64,000 nt of DNA from Amaurobius ferox. Its lineage: Eukaryota; Arthropoda; Arachnida; Araneae; Amaurobiidae. Where the stretch lies: positions 5,720,649 through 5,784,648 of the forward strand of contig OX578142.1 of assembly GCA_951213105.1 (NCBI GenBank). The letters run 5' to 3'. The position numbers and the translations under genes are program-made. Positions 43,261 through 54,539 of this stretch are shown here, piece after piece. Within the stretch, counting starts at the first letter, position 1. Each line of letters begins with the position of its first letter. The notes beneath the pieces are model-generated. The model searched no databases. It was given only the letters and a program-made list of their open reading frames with translations, and was not told the origin of the DNA.

Positions 43261-44295
43261 AATACATAGTTACATCCATATGCAAATGAGCTAAGAAGCA
43301 CGAAATTTGTCCACGGATGTTGGGTCGGTGCACTGGGAGTACGAGTGAAGGTTGCGGTTCTGCGTGATCTGACGAAGAAGGTTTTATGCCTTCGAAACCG
43401 GTCGATATTAGTATTTTGAGTTGTATTCTGCTTTTTACGAAGATAACTTTATTTCTTTAGCAGAAATTTGGACCGCACGTATTGATTTTGTTTACTTGAA
43501 ATTGAAATTTTTCAATAATTTTTAAAAGCATTATATGAATAACTTGAACGAATGCTTTAAAACCAAACTTTTTCTTTGCATTTTGATACATATTACCATG
43601 TAAACCTAAAAAAAAAGAATGTATGAGAATGTCTAGCAAATATTTTGTTTTATCTCATATGTTCGGCTACTAGGAAAAATGCCTGTGGGTGGTGGCCCTG
43701 TGAATTTGGAAGAAAAACATGAAACACCATTGCCGCTTGAACATTAGAACAAGGTGGGGGATGCCTACAATTGCTGTCTCTTTGTACGGTGAAAGATAGC
43801 GCTGATATGAATTTCGATTGAGAGTGGACATGAAATCGACCGCCATTTTATTTCGATAGGCGCGTCTCCTTTACATACGTTTCCGCAAATTGCCACATCT
43901 CTTACACGAACAATGCTCAAAAGATCCGCAAATCAGCGGGGGCTCTGAAAATGGGTAGAACACCAGGGAAGGACATTTTGTACTGCCTTCAGGGTGGCCT
44001 CTAGATAAAATAGAAAGTATCTCATTAGCACATTGGTCATCTGAGATCGAATTTGTTTTTACTAAGAACCGTCACATGTACGTTCTTTTTCGTTTTAAGA
44101 TTGAACAGGGTGGACCCATTCGGAAGGAAAGATTTTTCGAAACTGTAAGCAGCAAGCTTTCACTCATTTGATGTTTGTTGTAACTGACGTTGAAAATCTA
44201 TATTTAGATTAAAAAGGGCTGTTTTTATAGCCATACCATATCAATTTTCTAATTGATCTATCAACATATTTAATAGTTTTTATAGTTGATGAAAC
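43261..44295. other. 5' region of the P-type transposase gene
   Basis: No tandem structure and no long open frame. It includes a small hairpin, CGAAGAAGG ... CCTTCG (near 43373-43400), and GC-richer text from 43660 to 44000. It should contain the promoter of the transposase gene, but no element can be pointed to with confidence. Confidence 0.3.
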
Positions 44296-47200
44296 ATGTC
44301 CTCAAATTTTAAAAAGAAAGTGAATGACAGACACTGCTTCGTACCTGAATGTAAAACAGGTTACAAAAATTTCAGAGGCAAATATTCTCTATTTAAAGCT
44401 CCTGACAACGATGAACTGAGAGCTAGATGGACAAAGTTTAGCTAAACAGCTAAATGGTCAAAGCAGGCATTTTTCCTCGCGCAGATAAAGTTCTAGACAA
44501 AAACTCTGTGATTTGTGAGTTGCATTTTGCTAATGAATTTATTGATCATAATTACCGACATGTCATTAACGGAGAAGAGGTGTTACTACCGAAAGATCGA
44601 CCTACACTAAAATCTGATACTATCCCAACAATTTTCCAGAACCTTCCGCATTATTTACCATCGAAAGTTAAGAAACGACCAGTTCCTAAAAGAGTAGCAA
44701 AAGCACCAATAAAGAAACGGAAATTATCACATGATGAATTACATATTTTGAAACCATTTCCAACAGAATCTGAAAATATATGTTAATTTGATCTCTTTGC
44801 GGATGTAGTTCTGCCATCCAAATTCTGGATAAAATTAAGATTTGAAAATCTTCAGTCAACTATTGCTTTTGCAAAATGGGATTCAGTTTCAGATGATTTG
44901 GAATATCACCCATTAACACAGCATAACAAACTTGTTATTGTTAAATTAACTACAGAAGGTGTTATCTCCTGCTGTGTTAAGATTGGCAATGCAATTGTCA
45001 AAAATCAGCTTCTTGAACATGTAGATACTTTGGAAAATGTGTTAAAATATGCTGACGGAGCTTCTGAATGTTCAGGAGTAGGTAAGATAGATGAATTTTC
45101 CTCTTTGAGTGATTCTTTAACAAAATCATTAATCTCTAAATATGCTATAATTTATGGAAATATTTTAAAGAATCCGAAGTGTGCTGGAATAGAAAGCCAG
45201 CGTTCTAAATGCCTGCACTGCAAATTTGTCAGAAAATCTGTATTGAACAAAATAGCAAAGGCAAAAATAACGAAGCAAATCAAATTACGCCAATCTTTGA
45301 AAAACAAACTGAAAATTTCTAGAAGAACGGAAAAGTTAATAAAACAAAAACTTGAGGCACTTAAAGAATTGACAAAAAGTGATCTTGAAAAATGTAATGA
45401 CTTTTCTCATCAAATGAAACTTCTTCCCCCAAAATAGCAGTTAGCAATGGAGCACTGCTTGGAATCTTCAAAGAGAAAAAGCACAAAGGGTTATATTTAT
45501 AATCAACAGCGGCTTCTTGAATGCATTTCAATGCGTATGAAAAGTCCACGTTTGTATGAACATATACGTCTAAATAAGATCTTGATTTTACCTGGTGAAT
45601 CCTGCACATACAGGAGACTTTAAATAAATTTAAATCAGGATATGGCTTTAATGAAAAAGTTTTTGTTGCACTCAAAGATAAGGTATCTACTTTAGATCCT
45701 TTTTCTAAACATGGAAATCTTCTTTTTGATGAGATAAAATTATCAGAAAACTTACAACTTAAACATGATGGTCTAATCCAAGGATATGTTGATTGCGGCA
45801 ATTTTTCATCAGAAGAAGATAAAATGAAATTATGTGATCATGGTCTTGTGCTGCTGTTCCAGCCCTTCACAGGCGACTGGGTTCAAATAATAGATGTTTT
45901 TGGAACACACAAAAATGTAAAAGGACCTCAGCTAGCTAAAATTTTAGTAGAGGCCATAATTCAACTTGAACGGACGGGTTTATATGTTGATGCAATTACA
46001 GGAGTTGGAGCAACATGGAACCGATCTATGTGGAGAGAATTTGGCGTTGGAGTGCTTTCTAATGGTGTCAGGAAGTATAAAGTTATTCATCCTTGTAACG
46101 AAGGAGGTTCCTTTACTTCATTTCGGATTTTCCTCACCTTCTAAAATGTTTACGAAATTCTTTTCTGAAAACGGGGGTTTTTCTAACACATGAAGGTGAA
46201 GTCAGAATTGAATTTTTAAAGGAAGCCTGGAAGCAGGATCAACATTCGGCATCAATGAGCATAATACCCAGAATTAGTCACGTTTATTTCCATCCCAATA
46301 ATTTTGAGAAAATGCGTGTAAATTACGCTTTTCAACTCCTCAGTAAGATGATGCTAAATGGCCTAATTTTGTACAAAGAGGAAATCTGGCAATTTGGGGA
46401 TGAACAGGCTACAATTTCATTCATCTCGCGCATTGAAGGACTCATTAATGTAATGACAGCTCGTACATCCCCTAAAAGTTTATGTCTTCATTCTAAAGAA
46501 GCAGTTTTCCTAAAAGATTTTCTAATTTTTTTGACAGAGTGGGAAGCTTTTTGTGGGTCTAAAGGCAATGGATTTATTAGTCGAAGCACTTTTACAGGCC
46601 TACAGGTGGCAATCAATTGCACATTATCTCTTTTGGAAGATTTGTCAAAAATGCCTGTTTCAAGTACTTATTAACAGCAAGATTAAGCCAAGATAAACTT
46701 GAAAATCATTTTAGTATCATTCGGCAATCCAATGGATGCAATGATCATCCTACTCCGGCTGAATTTCTAACAATTGTTGAATGTTTAAGTTTTTATAATC
46801 TTGCTAGAGCACCTAAAACAGGCAGCACTGCATTTAATATTCTTAATTCTTTAGTTTGCCACAGTGAAGACACAGTAACTAAACAACCACTTTCTCTAGT
46901 AATTGATAATTTTATAGAAATAGGTGAGATATCAGATGGGGAACAGTTTTTAAAGGCAAAAAGCAAGCAAGAGCATCAGGACGTACTATCTCAGCGCAGC
47001 GATTCAAAAATAATATATTATGTGTCTGGATATGTCGTACGATAATTTATCAGAAAAACCCATTGTGATGAGTGTAAAACATACCTGGAGGCAAAAGGTG
47101 AAGTTACTGTTGAAATAGCAAGTTTTACTAAAGAAATCGATGAAGGAGGATTAATTTACCCTTCAGAGCCCTTATATAATCTAATATATGAAATGGAAAG

Positions 47201-47441
47201 CACATTTACAAATTTTTTCAGTTTAAACCAATTACATAAAGAAAGTGTACTTGATATCTTGCTCTGTTTGAAAGATAAAATAAAATGTATTGGATGTGAT
47301 ATACATAAAACAAATCTGACACAAGAAATAATAAAATTTTTCATTTTAACTCGAATGCATTTTTATCTAAAAAACTTAAATAAAGTCGGAAGTGGAAAAA
47401 GTGAACGTTCGAAGAATCTGAAATTGGGACGAACGAAGTAA
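44296..47441 (+). pseudogene. P-element-type transposase with THAP finger, broken
   Basis: Begins at ATG 44296 with a C2CH THAP finger: DRHCFVPECKTGYKNF, KYSLFKAPDNDELRARW, and in a shifted frame VICELHF. A basic linker (KRVAKAPIKKRKL) follows, then a lysine-rich coiled region (45240-45400). The RNase-H-like core shows FDEIKLSENLQL (near 45728), a block with NEGGS (near 46100), SDFPHLLKCLRNSFL (near 46120) and LSQDKLENHFSIIRQ (near 46682), the positions of the D, D and E residues. The C-terminal region continues to GRTK at 47439. Frameshifts near 44445, 45440, 45610, 46110 and 46660 and a stop at 47042 disable it. Length about 1000 codons, like THAP9/P transposases. Confidence 0.87.
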
Positions 47442-49479
47442 ATGTAGAATGCATTCAGTCCTATTATTCATTGAGCTACTGAGACTATAATAATTCCAGT
47501 GGAGTGGACAATACATACTCCTTAGATTACATTCCGTTTTATTGAGCTATTGGAACGATAGTGTTTGCTTCTACAGAATGATTATATTTTGAACACTACA
47601 GAACAGGATTTGATTGTTTTTTAAATAATGTGTGTATCATCTTCTGATATGTAATGTAGAAATTTGAAGTAATTGATATTTATTACAGTTCAGTTTAATA
47701 TAGACGGTGGAAATTTCCACATTCTCAATTTTTTAATTTTGTATAATATAATTCAACACCAATACAAATATTAGATCTGATCAGAACTTGAAAATTTTCC
47801 TTTTACTATATGTATGTGCTTAACGTGTCTCAAAATACATGTGAAATGTGTATTGAATTAGAAAATGTTGTGATCAGTTGGAATTATATTTTAAACACCT
47901 CTGAATACGATTTTTGAAATGATGTGTGCCTCTACAAAATCTGCTGTATATAATGTGGCAATTTAAAGCATATTGCTTAAACTGACTAAAAAGTTCTTTT
48001 AATTTCTTCCTGGTTTCAAAATTTCTTCGATTATCTTTACTATAGAATTATCGTGTTCACTGCCATCATATAGAGTAAGTGTGATGGAGATGTATTGTGA
48101 CCGAATCGATTATCGATTATACGACAGACAAATTTTGAAGTATTGTATTTTAAGTATCATTAAATATAATACTATTTTTTAAATGATGTGTATCTGAACT
48201 CAATAACTTTCACATTAATATTTTACAGCAATTTTTGGTCAATTCTAATTTCTGTACCATTGTTACAGTTCAGTTTAAAATGGATGGTGCGAATTTCAAC
48301 ATTCTCTATTTTATAATTTTGTGTAGTACAACTCAACACCAATACAAATATTAGAACTGATCAGAACTCGAAAATTATCCTTTTGCTAAGTATGCGTTTA
48401 ACGTGTCTCAAAATGTATGTGAAATGTGCATTGAACTAGAAAATGTTGTGATATAATTGGAATTCTATTTTGAACATCGTTGAATACGATTTAACTGTTT
48501 CTGAGGTGATATGTCTCTGTAAATAATATAATGTCTTCTGTATATAATTTGGCAATTTGATGCAATTAACTTAAACTCACTAAAAAAATATTTTAACATT
48601 TCCATGACTTCAAAAGTTCTTTGATTATGATTTCTATAGAATTATCCTTATCTCTCTCATGATATATATTAAGTGTGATGGCGATGAATTGTGAAAGAAT
48701 CGATTATGTGGCAGTCAAATTTTGTATTAATGCATTTTGAATATCCCTGGACAAAGTCGTGTATTTTTGAAATTATGTGTATTTGAACTCAATAACTTTC
48801 ACATTATATTTGTCAGCACTTTCTGGTTAATTGAAATTTTCCGCGATACAGTTCAGTTTAATGTGACATGGATGACATCATGCTCTCAAACGATTTGTCG
48901 TTTTGTCTAAATTGATATCAAGTACATGTTTACAAGAATGTATTAAAATTTGCACAAATCAGCTAAAACATATGAAATATCTTGAAAATGGTTTATTTTC
49001 TAGTGTTAGTTTTTGGTAAGTTATTTTATTCTCATATCATATTACTCATATATCATATCAAGTTACATACAGCTAAATCATATCAAAAGGCAAGTACAAA
49101 ATTATATAACCCTTTATACTATGTATTTATTTATTTTGTCGCGTGAAATCGTGTATTTACTTGATTTGATAAGTTCTACAGTTCTAGTATTACTGAAACT
49201 ACAGAACTCTGTAATGCAGGGCTGTAATTATCATTATTGCCTTTTCTGTGTAAAATTGCCTAGAAAAATGTATTAATTCGATTCATCCAGCATATTACTT
49301 TATTTTGCATTTCGACGAATAGGCTAAAAAATCGCTTAACATTTCATAATCTGCGAATTTCAGTATCCAAAAATCCAGTCACAAGACTTTTCTTTCTATT
49401 ATACTACGTAGTACGAATCACTATATTACTATGAATCTTTAAAGTGCATCGTGGACTGGTTTCGCGTTATTTAATTCTC
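47442..49479. repeat. 3' region with ~578-bp direct repeats
   Basis: Non-coding DNA between the transposase and the right arm. ACAGTTCAGTTTAAWATRGA occurs at 47686 and 48264, and again in part at 48849. Long matching stretches between give two units of 578 bp and a partial third. Unit features include CAACACCAATACAAATATTA and AACGTGTCTCAAAAT. From 48900 to 49479 nothing is recognised. Confidence 0.75.
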
Positions 49480-51617
49480 TTGCATATAAGCGTAGCCAAG
49501 ATCTAGGGTAAGGAAGGGGGGGTCGACTATCGAATGTGGGTTTACACAACAGTACAAAATACTTTCTCAAATATAATTCCTAAGGACTAATTATGTAATT
49601 GTTTAATTGTTTGGAAAATGATAATGTTTCTCCAATTTTCAAGTTATTTTCCAAAAACGAATGCATTCCTAAGGCTGGGCAAAGATGGGGTAATCTAATA
49701 AAGTTTAAAATCCAAAGAATTAAAATATATCCCAAAAGAGAATACTATACTAAATTTAGACATTCTTTTTGCACGGTTTTCAAGCACAGATCGGGTTAGC
49801 CCGTTAAGGTTTTAAATCCACTGAGCTAAGATATACCGCAAATGACAACGACATTCCAAACTTGGAACTTTTACATACTCCGGTTATAGAGTTATTCCCC
49901 CCCAAAAGTGAATTTCTAAGGCGGGCCCAAAACGGGTTCGCCCGATACGGTTCAAAATCGAAGGAATTAAAATGTTCTCCAAAAAATAAGGCTGTACTAA
50001 ATTTATATTTGCTAGTAGTCCCAATTTTCTCGTTATTCTATAAAAACGGGTCCATTCCTATGTCGGGCCCAGCACGGGCTACGCCGATAAAGTTCAAAAA
50101 CCGAAGAAACTTAAATATACTATAAAAGCCAACGACATGTTAAACTTGGAATTTTTAGCTATTGCGGTTCTCGAGTAATTCTTCAAAAACGAATGCATTC
50201 TTCAGCGGACCCAAGACGGGCTAGCCCGATGGGGTTCAAAGTCTAAATTAAAATCCATCCAAAAGAGAATGATATACTAAATTTACATTTTTTAGCTACT
50301 CCGATTGATCGAGTTATTCTTGAAAAGCGAGTAAATTTCTATGGCGGGCCAAGGCGGGCTAGCCCGATAAGTTTCGAAATGCTATGAAATATAATATACC
50401 CCAAAGGACAACGATATATTAAATTTAGACATTCCAGATGCTCCGAATTTTGAGTTATTCTCAAAAAGCAATATATTCCTCTTGTTGGGCTCAGGACAGG
50501 CTAGCCCGATGGGGTTCAAAATCTAAACTAAAATCCATCCAAAAGGAAATGACATACAGAATTCACATTCTTTAGCTACTCCGTTTGATCGAGTTATTCT
50601 TGAAAAGCGAGTAAATTTCCATGGCGGGCCAAGACGGGCTAGCCCGATAAGGATCGAAATGCGATAAAATATAATATACCACAAAGGACAATGATATATG
50701 AAATTTAGACATTCCAGATGCTCCGAATTTTGAGTTATTCTCAAAAAGCAATATATTCCTCTTGTTGGGCTCAGGACAGGCTAGCCCGATGGGGTTCAAA
50801 ATCTAAATTAAAATCCATCCAAAAGGAAATGATATACAGAATTCACATTCTGTAGCTACTCCGTTTGATCGAGATATTCTTGAAAAGCGAGTAAATTTCT
50901 ATGGCGGGCCAAGACGGGCTAGCCCGGTAAGGATCGAAATGCGATAAAATATAATATACCACAAAGGACAATGATATATTAAATTTAGACATTCAAGATG
51001 CTCCAAATTTTGAGTTATTCTCAAAAACGATATATTCCTCTTGTTGGGCTCAGGACGGGCTAGCTCGATAAGATTTTTAATCCAAAGAGTTAAAATATAC
51101 AGCAAATGACAAGCATATGCTAAACTTTGAATGTTTAGATACACCTGTACTCGAGTTATACCAAAAAGTAAATTCATATGGCGGGCCCAGACGGGCTAGC
51201 CCGATAAGCTTCAAAATCGAGAGAACTGAAATGTACCACAAGAGAAAACGTCATACCGAATTTCACGTTACTGTGATGAATGAATTTGATTATTTTGGAT
51301 CTCAAATGTTTGAACGACCAGAGATAAAGCTAAATAAAAAATTTTAAAATATGAATATATCCCTAGGTCAATCTCTCTGAAAATCAAATGACTTTTTGTG
51401 TATACCACTTGCAATAATTACACCAAATTTTAGATAAATTCTTCAATTATTTCCAAAGATATCAATCATTTCATTTGCATTAAATTCCCATTAGTTTCAA
51501 TGTTAACTCCTCCGCTTTTAACCGCTTATACGAGACCAACGTCGTCTGGCGGAGGCGGTTTTTAGGGAACTAGTTTTTCGCCTCGGTCGGCAGACTATTC
51601 CTTCTAGACACTGTAGT
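49480..51617 (-). repeat. right arm of the fold-back element
   Basis: Inverted counterpart of 41013-43260. Tandem units of about 140 bp; at least five carry the perfect palindrome CGGGCTAGCCCG (near 50219, 50357, 50637, 50919, 51193). Two adjacent 280-bp dimers (50421-50700 and 50702-50985) are almost identical, a duplication not mirrored in the left arm. The outer 450 bp match the left tip region closely, including CTCCGCTTTTAACCGCTTAT. Confidence 0.87.
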
Positions 51618-52594
51618 GATACTGTATTTCAAATCTGCCAAGGTTACCAGACGCCCTCGATAAACAAGCCTTTTTAAGTATCCCCACAGCCCAAAATCAC
51701 AGGGATTAAGATCTGCAGAACGAGATGGCCAGGATGTCGGAAACGCACGACTAATTACTCTACCATTAATAAAATGTTGTCGAAGAAACTGCTGTACATA
51801 GAGTCCAATGTGTGGAGGCGCTCCATCTTGCATAAAGATAATTGAATCAAGACATTGGTGCTGTTGCAGTTGGGGTACAACAAAATTTTCGAGCATGTTT
51901 TTGTACCTCCTGGCCGTCACGGTGCATGTAACAGGGCCATTGGGAGTAACCTCTTCGAAAAAGAAAGGTCCAAGAATGAATGTGGCTGTGAATCCACACT
52001 AGACTGCAACTTTCGCTGAGTGAAGTGGAATCTCTTGGAAGGTACGAGGGTTTTCCGTGTCCCAAATGCAACAGTTATGGGTGTTGACTGTTCCACTTAG
52101 ATGGAAATGCTCTTCACCGCTCCATAGAATCTGCCATGGATACGATGCATCCACTTCAACTCTAGCCAGAAATGTCAATACAAAGGTCAGTCGCTTCTTC
52201 CTGTCGTCAGCAAATGGTGATTGTGACTAATTTTGTACGGGAAAAAATGCACTATGTTTCTCAGTACGTTCCGCACTGTGCTGTAGGGAACACCCAAGTG
52301 TCATGACACTCCATGTGCACTACTACAGCCTGTAACGTTATCCATTGATTGTTCAACAATAGCGGTGGCAACATCGTCAACGACATCTGAACGAGTCGAT
52401 TTGCTGAACCCCGCTGAACTCCAAGGTGTCCAGTTTTCTCGACACCCTTTCATTCTCCTGAGAGCTTGTGGAAGTAATGGTCCTTTGCCCAAATTCTTAA
52501 GTCGACGAAACTCTCGAAGTGCAGCAGCAGCATGTTCTTTGTTTTCACAAAACAGCTTCACTAGCAAAGCGCGTTCTGGCAGTGTGACAGCCAT
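51618..52594 (-). pseudogene. mariner-type transposase, N-terminal and catalytic part
   Basis: The minus-strand start is ATG at 52594 (MAVTLPERALLVKLFCENKE). It continues with a helix-turn-helix region (HLGVPYSTVRNVLRNI near 52290), a catalytic block reading WSGEEHFHL (near 52120) where the first Asp is replaced by Gly, FMQDGAPPH (second Asp, near 51830) and SRSADLNPCDFGLWGYLKRL (third Asp, near 51700). The last codons before the P-element junction read TLADLKYSI. At least two frameshifts and several stops occur in the middle part. The final domain is at 40749-41012. Confidence 0.85.
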
Positions 52595-53011
52595 CGCTGA
52601 TAAGAATGAAAATTTTCCAGTTTTATCCCCTTTTATGCCCAGAACATAGTAGCTGCAAACCAAGGGTTTATGCAAATTTTTGTGCTTACAGTGCGAAGTT
52701 GCAGTTACAATGACAGTTTAAGTTTTTTCACTTTTTATCTTCTTTTATTTTCATATCAGCAAAAGAAATTAAAAAGGAAAAATTCCATATCTCACGTGTT
52801 TGTTTTTTTGTGATTATTTTGTGTCTTTTCAGCATATTTTCTGTTATACAGAGCCACCTATCAGTGTTGCTGGAACTAATTTTTTTTCGCGTAATCCCTT
52901 TCCCCATGTCTTGAATAGTAAGTAGCTTCAACAATTTTGGAGCCTTTACACTGAGTAGTTCGATGTATAGAGAGCTCAGAGTAGGGGTGTTTTAATTCTG
53001 TCCACCCGGTA

Positions 53012-54057
53012 TTCAATCTAATATTTGATTCTACTGGATTAAATATTCATAAGAGACCGCAGTACATGATAGTGCGATGATATTGTTATTAAAGTAAGCT
53101 TAACTGTTCTACATATTCAATCTAATATTTGATTCTATTGATTTAAATATTCATATGATAAGAGACCGCAGTACATGATAGTACGACGATATTATTATTA
53201 AAGTAAGCTAAACTTTTCTACATATTCAATCTAATATTTGATTCTATTGAATTAAATATTCATATCATAAGAGACCGCAGTACATGATAATACGACGATA
53301 TTGTTATTTAAGTAGGCTAAATTTTTCTACAAATCAATCTAATATTTGATTCTATTGAATTAAATATTCATATGATAAGTGACCGCAGTACATGATAGTA
53401 CGACGATATTGTTATTAAAGTAAGCTAAACTTTTCTACATATTCAATCTATAGCTTCTCTTAGTCCTCGAACGAGACGAATGGTCTGGGTTTTCGACATA
53501 TTCAATCTAATATTTGATTCTATTGGATTAAATATTCATACGATAAAAGACCGCAGTACATGATAGTACGACGACATTGTTATTATAGTAAGTTAAACAT
53601 TTCTACATATTCAATTTAATATTTGATTCTATTGTTATAAATATTCATATGATAAGAGACCATAGTGCATGATATTACGACGATGTTGTTATTAAAGTAA
53701 GCTAAACTTTTCTACATATTCAATCTAATATTTGATTTTATTGAATTAAATATTCATATGATAAGAGACCGCAGTACATGATAGTACGACGATATTGTTA
53801 TTATAGTAAGTTAAACATTTCTACATATTCAATTTAATATTTGATTCTATTGTTATAAATATTCATATGATAAGAGACCATAGTGCATGATATTACGACA
53901 ATGTTGTTATTAAAGTAAGCTAAACTTTTCTACATATTCAATCTAATATTTGATTTTATTGAATTAAATATTCATATGATAAGAGACCGCAGTACATGAT
54001 AGTACGACGATATTGTTATTAAAGTAAGCTAAACCTTTCTACATATTCAATCAAATA
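53012..54057. repeat. satellite C (109-bp units), right part
   Basis: Nine or ten units of the family at 40302, resuming at ATTCAATCTAAT directly after the mariner's TA. Units are close to each other. Around 53580-54000 two longer blocks sharing TATTATAGTAAGTTAAACAT and CATAGTGCATGATATTACGA indicate a higher-order duplication of about 230 bp. Copy C of the micro-insertion lies at 53451. Confidence 0.9.
53451..53495 (+). mobile_element. micro-insertion, copy C (45 bp)
   Basis: A 45-bp insert within one satellite C unit, between direct repeats ACATATTCAATCTA (53437-53450 and 53496-53509). It reads TAGCTTCTCTTAGTCCTCG, AACGAGACGAAT, GGTCTGGGTTTTCG. It aligns with copy A from its loop onwards and shares GGTCTGGGTTTT with copy B. 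Since neighbouring units lack it, the empty site is known from the same array. Confidence 0.8.
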
Positions 54058-54151
54058 TTTGAAAGCACATTACTAAGGAAGTAGAATAGAAATATGAATG
54101 GGAAGTTATAGTTTGTGAAAATTATAAAGGATTGAAGAATATAAGACATAC

Positions 54152-54454
54152 CAGTGGCAGGCATTGAGACATTTATATAGTCGTAGTCACTATCTCCTGC
54201 AGCATTGGTGGCAGTTAGACTGAATGTGTAGGTTATTCCAGGCAGTAAATTGAATACAGTGTATTCTGTTATATTTCCGATGATATCATGATCGATATCA
54301 GATTCCAACTCATCATTTTCAATAATTGGACTTTTCTCCAAACGAAACCTACTCACAGGTAAGTTTCCATCATATATAACATGCCACCTTAACGTGACAG
54401 CACTTGAGTTTCTAACATTGATGTTGTTTTTGAGAAATTCGACCGCTGGAGGTT
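54152..54454 (-). CDS. fibronectin type III domain exon of a host gene
   Basis: A 303-bp open stretch between acceptor TTTTTCAG|AACC (54455/54454) and donor CCACTG|GTATGT (54152/54151). It encodes one complete FnIII fold: PPAVEFLKNN at the start, VTLRWHVIYDGNLPVSRFRL with the core Trp, YTVFNLLPGITYTFSLTATN with the LxPGxxYxF signature, and NAAGDS near the end. Both introns are phase 1, the usual module phase for this domain. It must belong to a multi-domain extracellular or cell-adhesion protein on the minus strand; which one cannot be told. No sister exon lies in the window, so its introns extend at least 54 kb downstream and 9.5 kb upstream, if the gene is intact. Confidence 0.85.
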
Positions 54455-54539
54455 CTGAAAAATAAAACGAATCTTATTTCATTTACATATAAATAATCAC
54501 AAAATTAATATATTATAAAAGAATTCAAAAAATCCCATT

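Larger units (their letters stand above)
41013..51617 (+). mobile_element. P-superfamily fold-back element (Galileo-like), decayed
   Basis: A 10.6-kb element inserted in the mariner transposase gene. Tips read ACTACAGTGTCTAGAA inward at both ends. Flanks give a degenerate 7-bp duplication (minus strand ACAGTAT and ACACTCT). The arms (41013-43260 and 49480-51617) are inverted copies of each other and are built of tandem units of about 140 bp. Between them lies a THAP-domain P-type transposase gene, broken. Long, internally repetitive inverted arms plus a P transposase is the layout described for Galileo in Drosophila; whether this is the same lineage is an inference. Confidence 0.8.
40638..53009 (-). 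mobile_element. mariner-like element, split by a P element
   Basis: Both ends read CCGGGTGGMCAGAATTAAAA inward and are flanked by TA (40636-40637 and 53010-53011), splitting satellite C. Terminal inverted repeats extend about 200 bp (40638-40835 and 52805-53009) at high similarity. The transposase is on the minus strand. Without the inner 10.6-kb insertion the element would be about 1.77 kb, longer than the usual 1.3 kb mainly because of the long terminal repeats. The transposase is broken. Confidence 0.92.

Noticed and set aside
49013..49276. Plus-strand frame of 87 codons between the P transposase and the right arm
   Set aside because: AT-driven composition, no start context, no homology pattern, inside element non-coding DNA.
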